A stretch of DNA of 64,000 nt. Origin: Spinactinospora alkalitolerans (GTDB taxonomy: Bacteria; Actinomycetota; Actinomycetes; Streptosporangiales; Streptosporangiaceae). Positions within the stretch are counted from its first letter, which is position 1. Each line of letters starts with the position of its first letter. The stretch lies in assembly GCF_013408795.1 (NCBI RefSeq), contig NZ_JACCCC010000001.1, forward strand, positions 3,720,001 through 3,784,000. Direction: 5' to 3'. The notes under the pieces were generated by a model. The model was given only the letters and a program-made list of their open reading frames with translations, had not been told where the DNA came from and did not search any database. Positions 59,125 through 64,000 of this stretch are shown in pieces. A program made the translations under genes and the position numbers.

Positions 59125-60918
59125 GTGGACGACAGATGGCCCCCCGAAGGCGGGGAGAACCCGCCTGCTCCGCCCCCGGATCCGAACGGCGACACCCCTC
59201 CGTATCAGAACGAAGACGCTGCGCGGTACGCCGCGTCCCCGGCCGAGGCGGCGCCCCCGGCGCAGAAGCCGCGCCGCTCCCGCACGGGCCTCCTCATCGG
59301 CGCCGTCGTCGGCGTGGTGGTCCTGGTGCTGATCGGCGGCGGGGTCTCCTGGTACGTGCTGTCGATGCCCGAGCCCGAGGACGCGGCGGCCTCCTACGTC
59401 GAGGCCTGGAGCTCCGGGGACCACTCCGCCGTGGCCGGGCTGGCCACCGGTGACGGGGTGGCCGAAGCCTACGCCCTGGTCGCCGAGAACCTGGGCGTGG
59501 AGGCCGCCGACGTCAGCCTGGCGGGCGCGGTCACCGACGAGGGCGACACCGCGACCGCACCCTTCAGCGCCACCCTCACCCTGAGCAACGCCGGGGAGTG
59601 GAGCTACGAGGGCGAACTGCCGCTCACCCGCGTCGACGGCGAGTGGAAGGTCGACTTCTCCCCCGCCGTCATCCACCCCGAACTCGGCGACGGCCAGACC
59701 CTGACCCGGGCCAACGAGTGGGGCGAGCGCGGCCGCATCCTGGCCGCCGACGGCTCCCGGCTCGACACCGACACCGCCTCCGGCTCGATCCAGATGCTCA
59801 CCGGCCGGATCGGCACCGTGGCCGAGGAGGACCTGGAGGACCTCGGTCCCGCCTACGAGGTGGGCGACCCGACCGGCAAGGGCGGCATCCAGCAGACCTA
59901 CGAGGAGCGCCTGGCCGGCAAGCCCGCGACCGAGATCCAGGCGGTGGCGATCGGCCAGGACGACTCCGAGGAGGCCGAACCCGCCGTCGTCGACACGCTC
60001 GGGGGCGAGGACGGCCAGGACGTCACGACCGGCATCGACCCCGCTGTGCAGGACGCCGCGGCCCAGGCCATCATCGGCCAGGACGAGCCCACGGCGCTGG
60101 TCGCCGTGCGTCCCTCCACCGGCGAGATCCTCGCCGCGGCCAACGTGCCCGGCGGCTACAACCGGGCCATCGAAGGGCAGTACGCCCCGGGCTCGGCGTT
60201 CAAGGTCGTCAGCTACGAGGCACTGCTCAACGCCGGGCTGAGCATGGACGACACCATGAACTGCCCCAAGACCGCCGACGTCGGCGGCTGGCCCTTCAAG
60301 AACGCCGGCGACGCCGCCTACGGCGAGCAGAGCGTGACCGAGGCGTTCGCGACCTCCTGCAACACCGCCCTGGTCCAGGAGGTCGCCGAACGGCTGGATC
60401 CCCAGACGTTCACCACCGCCGCCGAGAACTTCGGGATGAACTCCGATCTCAAGATCGGCGTCCCGACCACCCAGCCCTCCTTCCCCACCCCCGACAGCAC
60501 CACGCTGCTCGCGGCCTCCAGCATCGGCCAGGGCCGGGTCCTCACCTCGCCGCTGCACATGGCGACCGTCCCGGCGGCGGTCGCCGACGGGTCCTGGCGC
60601 TCCCCCGTCCTGGTCACCGACCCGGCGGTGCCCGACCAGCCCGAGCCGCACCAGATCGGCAACGCCGAGGCGCTGCGCTCCATGATGCGCGCGGTCGTCA
60701 CCGACGGGACCGCCGAGGACGCCGGGTTCTCCGGCGAGGTCTACGGCAAGACCGGCTCGGCGGAGTTCGGCACCGCCGAGGAGGGCGAGGAGTTGGAGAC
60801 GCACGCCTGGTTCGTCGGCTTCGAGGACGACATCGCCTTCTCCGTCGTCGTCGAGGGCGGCGGTGGCGGCGGCTCCGTCGCCGCGCCCCTGGGAGCGAAG
60901 TTCCTGCAGGGCCTCTAG
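59125..60918 (+). CDS. Class B penicillin-binding protein with NTF2-like N-terminal domain
   Basis: 597 residues from GTG 59125. A cytosolic Pro-rich start of about 45 residues is followed by one membrane helix (GLLIGAVVGVVVLVLIGGGV), an NTF2-like (MecA-N type) domain, a dimerisation domain and the transpeptidase. Active-site motifs: Ser357-x-x-Lys360 (PGSAFK), Ser411-Cys-Asn, Lys542-Thr-Gly. It should cross-link peptidoglycan outside the membrane. The NTF2-like domain is shared with low-affinity MecA-type proteins, but also with many housekeeping ones, so resistance is not implied. The TAG stop starts repeat B2. Confidence 0.93.
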   Translation: MDDRWPPEGGENPPAPPPDPNGDTPPYQNEDAARYAASPAEAAPPAQKPRRSRTGLLIGAVVGVVVLVLIGGGVSWYVLSMPEPEDAAASYVEAWSSGDHSAVAGLATGDGVAEAYALVAENLGVEAADVSLAGAVTDEGDTATAPFSATLTLSNAGEWSYEGELPLTRVDGEWKVDFSPAVIHPELGDGQTLTRANEWGERGRILAADGSRLDTDTASGSIQMLTGRIGTVAEEDLEDLGPAYEVGDPTGKGGIQQTYEERLAGKPATEIQAVAIGQDDSEEAEPAVVDTLGGEDGQDVTTGIDPAVQDAAAQAIIGQDEPTALVAVRPSTGEILAAANVPGGYNRAIEGQYAPGSAFKVVSYEALLNAGLSMDDTMNCPKTADVGGWPFKNAGDAAYGEQSVTEAFATSCNTALVQEVAERLDPQTFTTAAENFGMNSDLKIGVPTTQPSFPTPDSTTLLAASSIGQGRVLTSPLHMATVPAAVADGSWRSPVLVTDPAVPDQPEPHQIGNAEALRSMMRAVVTDGTAEDAGFSGEVYGKTGSAEFGTAEEGEELETHAWFVGFEDDIAFSVVVEGGGGGGSVAAPLGAKFLQGL

Positions 60919-61192
60919 ATCGGTGATGGGCGTGGAGGCTGTGGCCGCGGCTCTCCGTTCGCCACCGCATGACCTGGGAAGGCTGCCGTCAGCGCGCCGG
61001 CGCCGGCGGCGCGAACGGGCACGCCGCACGTGCGCACCGGGCCCCCGCCCCCAACGGGCCGGTGCCCGCGAAAGCGGTGACCCGAGACCTCTCGCGTCGC
61101 CGGGCGCTGCGCGCCGACGACAGTCCCACCAGGTCGGCAGGACCACAGCAGGACCTGGAGACAACGCAGCCCCTCTCCCGATCACCGATCCA
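60916..61192. repeat. Interspersed repeat family B, copy B2
   Basis: 277 bp between convergent genes. The left end TAGATCGGTGATGGG and the right end CCCGATCACCGATCC are inverted copies of each other. About 90 bp at the left and 50 bp at the right match copy B1 (17766-17926), and about 115 nt in the middle are extra. The TAG at 60916-60918 is the stop of the penicillin-binding protein. Confidence 0.75.
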
Positions 61193-61224
61193 GGAGAGGC
61201 CCGGGCGGAGCCGCCTCGGTGCGA

Positions 61225-61539
61225 CTACCGGGCCGGCTCCGCCTCCGGCTGCGCGGCATCGGGCACCACGGCCTCCGGCGCGCTGCTCGGCTGCGGCGTC
61301 GCCTCGGTGGGACGGCCGGGCGTGACCGTGAACAGCATGACGAGCAGGCCGACCACCACGGCCGCGATGAGGCCGCACACCGCCCAGGGCTTCCACCCGC
61401 CGCCCCGGCGCTCCTCGCCTATCAGACCGGGGTCGTCGGCGCCGAACGAGGTGAGGTGCCCGGCGAGTTCGGGATCGTCCTGACTGAGGCGGTGCTCGAT
61501 CTGGGCGAGAATCCGCCGCTCGTTCTCTCTCAGAGCCAT
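61225..61539 (-). CDS. DUF3040 small membrane protein
   Basis: 104 residues from ATG 61539 after GGAGGG. ENERRILAQIEHRLSQDDPE is the DUF3040 signature; one membrane helix follows (AVCGLIAAVVVGLLVMLF), then a Pro/Ala-rich tail. It is similar in layout to 27584-27982. Function unknown. Confidence 0.87.
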   Translation of the reverse strand: MALRENERRILAQIEHRLSQDDPELAGHLTSFGADDPGLIGEERRGGGWKPWAVCGLIAAVVVGLLVMLFTVTPGRPTEATPQPSSAPEAVVPDAAQPEAEPAR

Positions 61540-61693
61540 TGCACCCTCCTCGGCCTGTGGGGATCCGTCAGCGCTGGTGCGTGCCTTCAGGTCTGCCCTT
61601 TGTACCCGGATTTCTATCCGTGTTCGCGCGAGGAATTCATCCTGTTTCACGTTTTGTTCGCCGATTCGGCGGCGCCGCCTCCGCGGCCTCCGT

Positions 61694-63319
61694 TCACGGG
61701 GTGACGACGGGAGCCGGTGCGCTCTCGGTCCGGTAGGCGTCGAGCGCGGTCACGTAGTAGCGGGCCGGGCCGTCCAGGGGTGCCTCGTCGACGTAGCCCT
61801 GCGCGCCCTCGCCGTCGGCGCCGACCACGCCGACCAGGTTCGCGGCGTCGTTGAGCGCGCACAGGTCCTCCCCCTCGCCCGCCATCCGGTAGACGGCGAA
61901 CATGCGGGCCTCGTCCCCGGCCTGCCACTGCAGCCGGATCCGCGAGTCCGAGCGCTCGGCCCGCAGGCCGGTGACGGGGGCCGGCGCCGCCGGGGCGCCC
62001 TCGGCGCGCGGCGGGAGTGCGGGGCGCCGGTAATGGTCCCGGCCCAGGCGCTCCATGGCGGTGGCGGCCCGGCCGCCGAGGTCCTTCATGGAGAAGTAGA
62101 CGTCGCCGGTGACCTCGGGGTGGCCGGTGTTGAAGTCGAGCTGGCGGGCGAGCGCGTCGTCGCCCTTCCAGTCGGCTTCGCCCACCCTGTAGGCGGCCTG
62201 GCCGATGTAGAGGTCGACGTCGGTGCCGGCGACCTCGTCGGCCCACCACGGCACCAGCTTCTCGTAGTCGGCGGTCTCGAACCCGCGGTGCCAGTAGAGC
62301 TGGGGCGTGACGTAGTCGACCCAGCCCTCCTGGATCCAGGTGCGGGTGTCGGCGTACTGGGCGCTGTAGGACTCCAGGCCGCGGGTGTCGGAGCCGGACG
62401 GGTCGGACTTCTCGTTGCGCCAGATGCCGAACGGCGAGACCCCGAACCGCACCCACGGCTTGGTCTCGTCGATCCGCTCGTCGATGTCGGCGACCAGCCT
62501 GTTGACGTTGTCGCGCCGCCAGTCGCCGCGGTCGTCGAACTCCCCGCCGTGCTCCTCCCAGCTCGCGTCGTCGTCGAACTCCTCCCCCTGCTCGGGGTAG
62601 GGGTAGAAGTAGTCGTCGAAGTGCACGCCGTCGATGTCGTAGCGGTCCACGACGTCGAGCACGACGTCGCCGACCCATGCGCGCACGTCGGGGTTGCCGG
62701 GGTCGAAGTAGCCCTGGTCGGCGTACTCGATCAGCCAGTCGGGGTGCTTCCTGGCGGGGTGGTCGTCGGCGAGGTTCTCCAGGTCCGGATCCCTCCACCC
62801 CACTCGGTAGGGGTTGAACCAGGCGTGCAGCTCCAGGCCGCGCCGGTGCGCCTCGGCGACGGCGAACTCCAGCGGGTCGTAGCCCGGATCGCCGCCCTGC
62901 TCGCCGGTGAGGTAGCGGGCCCAGGGCTCCTTGTCCGACGCGTAGACGGCGTCGGCGGTCGGCCGGACGTGGAAGAAGACGGCGTTGAGGCCGAGCTCGA
63001 CGGCCCGGTCGAACTGGGCGACCAGTTCCTGCTGCTGCTTCTCGGCGCTCAGGCCGGCCTTGGACGGCCAGTCGATGTTGCGCACCGTGGCGATCCACGC
63101 ACCGCGCAACTGCCGCTTGGAGTACTGCGCCTCGGCCTCGCAGTCCTCGGGGATCTGCTCCAGGGATCGGTCGGCGCCGGTCGAGGGCGGCATCGGCAGG
63201 GCGCTTCCGGCCACGCCGTTGGGGGCCGGGTTGGGCACCGCACCGGAGGGAGCGCTGACGCACGCCGCCATCAGCGGCACCGCTGCGAGCACGCCCGCGG
63301 ATCGTCCCAGCCACCCCAT
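61694..63319 (-). CDS. Family 10-like glycoside hydrolase (GHL10/DUF187) lipoprotein
   Basis: 541 residues. Lipoprotein signal with lipobox LMAAC. A TIM-barrel GHL10 domain covers about 70-440 (RGAWIATVRNIDWPS at the start, FFHVRPTADAVYAS, HAWFNPYRVGW, DGVHFDDYFYPYP with acidic residues, and WVDYVTPQLYWHRGFE). A fibronectin-III-like domain ends the protein (about 445-540). Relatives are thought to cut cell-wall or exopolysaccharide sugars. ATG 63319 is the start. Confidence 0.92.
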   Translation of the reverse strand: MGWLGRSAGVLAAVPLMAACVSAPSGAVPNPAPNGVAGSALPMPPSTGADRSLEQIPEDCEAEAQYSKRQLRGAWIATVRNIDWPSKAGLSAEKQQQELVAQFDRAVELGLNAVFFHVRPTADAVYASDKEPWARYLTGEQGGDPGYDPLEFAVAEAHRRGLELHAWFNPYRVGWRDPDLENLADDHPARKHPDWLIEYADQGYFDPGNPDVRAWVGDVVLDVVDRYDIDGVHFDDYFYPYPEQGEEFDDDASWEEHGGEFDDRGDWRRDNVNRLVADIDERIDETKPWVRFGVSPFGIWRNEKSDPSGSDTRGLESYSAQYADTRTWIQEGWVDYVTPQLYWHRGFETADYEKLVPWWADEVAGTDVDLYIGQAAYRVGEADWKGDDALARQLDFNTGHPEVTGDVYFSMKDLGGRAATAMERLGRDHYRRPALPPRAEGAPAAPAPVTGLRAERSDSRIRLQWQAGDEARMFAVYRMAGEGEDLCALNDAANLVGVVGADGEGAQGYVDEAPLDGPARYYVTALDAYRTESAPAPVVTP

Positions 63320-63485
63320 ACCGCTCTCCCCGAAACCACTTCGTTACCTTCCGGTCCGAGGACAGCCTAAGGGCCGCCGGGAGCGATCGGTGCGACAACA
63401 CCCGGACGGGGCGGTCGCAGGGCCGCGGTGCGCGTGGCCGGGCGCGCCGGTCCGGGGAGCACCGCACACGCTCATTAAGATCTGG

Positions 63486-63495
63486 CTTATATAAG
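63486..63495. promoter_or_regulatory. Candidate ArsR operator
   Basis: CTTATATAAG, a perfect 10-bp palindrome 22 bp before the ArsR start at 63518, in otherwise GC-rich sequence. It could serve both as a -10 region and as an operator for autorepression. Confidence 0.5.
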
Positions 63496-63517
63496 TGGCG
63501 CCTGGTAAATTCGGGCC

Positions 63518-63886
63518 ATGCACGCGTTCGACGTGCTCGGGGACCCGGTGCGCCGCAGGATCCTCGAGCTGCTCGCAGACGGCGAAATGACCTCAGGCGC
63601 GGTGTGCGAGGTCGTCCAGGAGGAGTTCGCGATCTCCCAGCCGGCCGTGTCGCAGCACCTCAGGGTGTTGCGTGAGAACGGCTTCGCGACGGTGCGCCCC
63701 GAGGGGACGCGGCGCCTCTACTCGGTGAACTCCGAACCGCTGCGCGACGTCGACGCGTGGCTCGACCGCTTCCGGCGCTTCTGGACCCCGCACCTGGACG
63801 CGCTGGCGACGGAGCTGGCCCGGGGCAGGCGCGAACGCCGCCTGCGCGACTCCGGCGAGGAACCGAACCAGAGGAGGACCCCATGA
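63518..63886 (+). CDS. ArsR family transcriptional regulator
   Basis: 122 residues. Winged helix with FDVLGDPVRRRILELLADGE, ISQPAVSQHLRVLRENGF (recognition helix) and VRPEGTRRLYSVN (wing). No metal-binding Cys pair. This branch usually pairs with an SRPBCC-domain partner gene, as here: its stop overlaps the next start by four bases. Confidence 0.93.
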   Translation: MHAFDVLGDPVRRRILELLADGEMTSGAVCEVVQEEFAISQPAVSQHLRVLRENGFATVRPEGTRRLYSVNSEPLRDVDAWLDRFRRFWTPHLDALATELARGRRERRLRDSGEEPNQRRTP

Positions 63887-64000
63887 TCGACGTCACCCAC
63901 CAGATCAGCGCCGTGCGGCGGCGGGTCGGCACGCGCACGCTCGAAGCGGGCGAGGCGCGTGTCGTGACCGTCGCCCAGACCTACGACGCCACCGTCGACG
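63883..64000 (+). CDS. SRPBCC (AHSA1-like) protein, N-terminal part only
   Basis: The frame opens at ATG 63883 (ATGA overlap with the ArsR stop) and runs off the window after 39 residues: RRVGTRTLEAGEARVVTVAQ then TYDATVD, the usual start of the AHSA1/SRPBCC ligand-binding fold. The family is inferred from these residues and from the ArsR partner. Confidence 0.75.
   Translation, partial: MIDVTHQISAVRRRVGTRTLEAGEARVVTVAQTYDATVD

Noticed and set aside
59125-60918. MecA-type domain taken as a sign of beta-lactam resistance
   Set aside because: NTF2-like N-terminal domains are common in ordinary actinobacterial penicillin-binding proteins.
1-64000. CRISPR arrays, tRNA/rRNA genes, prophage, integrase or transposase genes
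   Set aside because: I saw no regularly spaced direct repeats, no tRNA-like cloverleaf and no recombinase motifs. The dispersed repeats carry no genes.

Overview
The window is a high-GC actinomycete chromosome segment with 60 protein genes, two of them cut by the window edges. I see no rRNA, tRNA, CRISPR array, phage or complete insertion sequence. The gene set (DUF3040, DUF2795, DUF3140, GAF-ANTAR, IdeR-type iron boxes, leaderless GTG starts, class I fumarase) suggests a streptosporangialean such as the Nocardiopsaceae. That placement is inference.

Layout. (1) 1-11.5 kb: a sugar import and oxidation operon on the minus strand: Gfo/Idh/MocA dehydrogenase, ABC ATPase, two permeases, binding lipoprotein, TIM-barrel epimerase, and a secreted ThuA-GSDH-PKD-CBM6 protein. 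A ROK regulator is divergent. (2) 11.6-22.6 kb: a C5 branched-dicarboxylate region in two divergent halves, each with its own GntR-type regulator. One half has a CaiB-type CoA transferase, class I fumarase, DASS transporter and CitE-type lyase. The other has a MaoC-like hydratase, MmgE/PrpD protein and acyl-CoA dehydrogenase. Together they look like itaconate/mesaconate/citramalate breakdown to acetyl-CoA and pyruvate. (3) 22.7-24.9 kb: siderophore-interacting protein and siderophore-binding Tat lipoprotein under an IdeR box. (4) 25.9-39.9 kb: a general-stress island of small proteins, a lone cytochrome oxidase subunit I, a GAF-ANTAR regulator, a Cys-rich copper-binding-type protein, ChaB, and a nucleotidyltransferase-BON fusion. 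Ten promoters here share GTT(T/A) and GGTAG(C/T) cores with exactly 16 nt between them, an eleventh has 15, and one drives a candidate small RNA. (5) 40-54.5 kb: OsmC, AlkB, a Vps62-like membrane protein, LysR pairs, a second iron-binding lipoprotein, a PPOX protein with an 18-bp palindromic operator, a coiled-coil protein and a FUSC transporter. (6) 54.5-64 kb: cyclase, PlsC, FprA-type ferredoxin reductase with an IdeR-like box, a class B penicillin-binding protein, a GHL10 lipoprotein, and an ArsR/SRPBCC pair.

Two families of non-coding repeats with terminal inverted repeats are scattered between genes (family A, four copies of about 130 bp; family B, two copies of about 160 and 280 bp). 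In five of the six copies the repeat end contains the stop codon of the neighbouring gene. This and the shared stress promoters are the least ordinary signals in the window.
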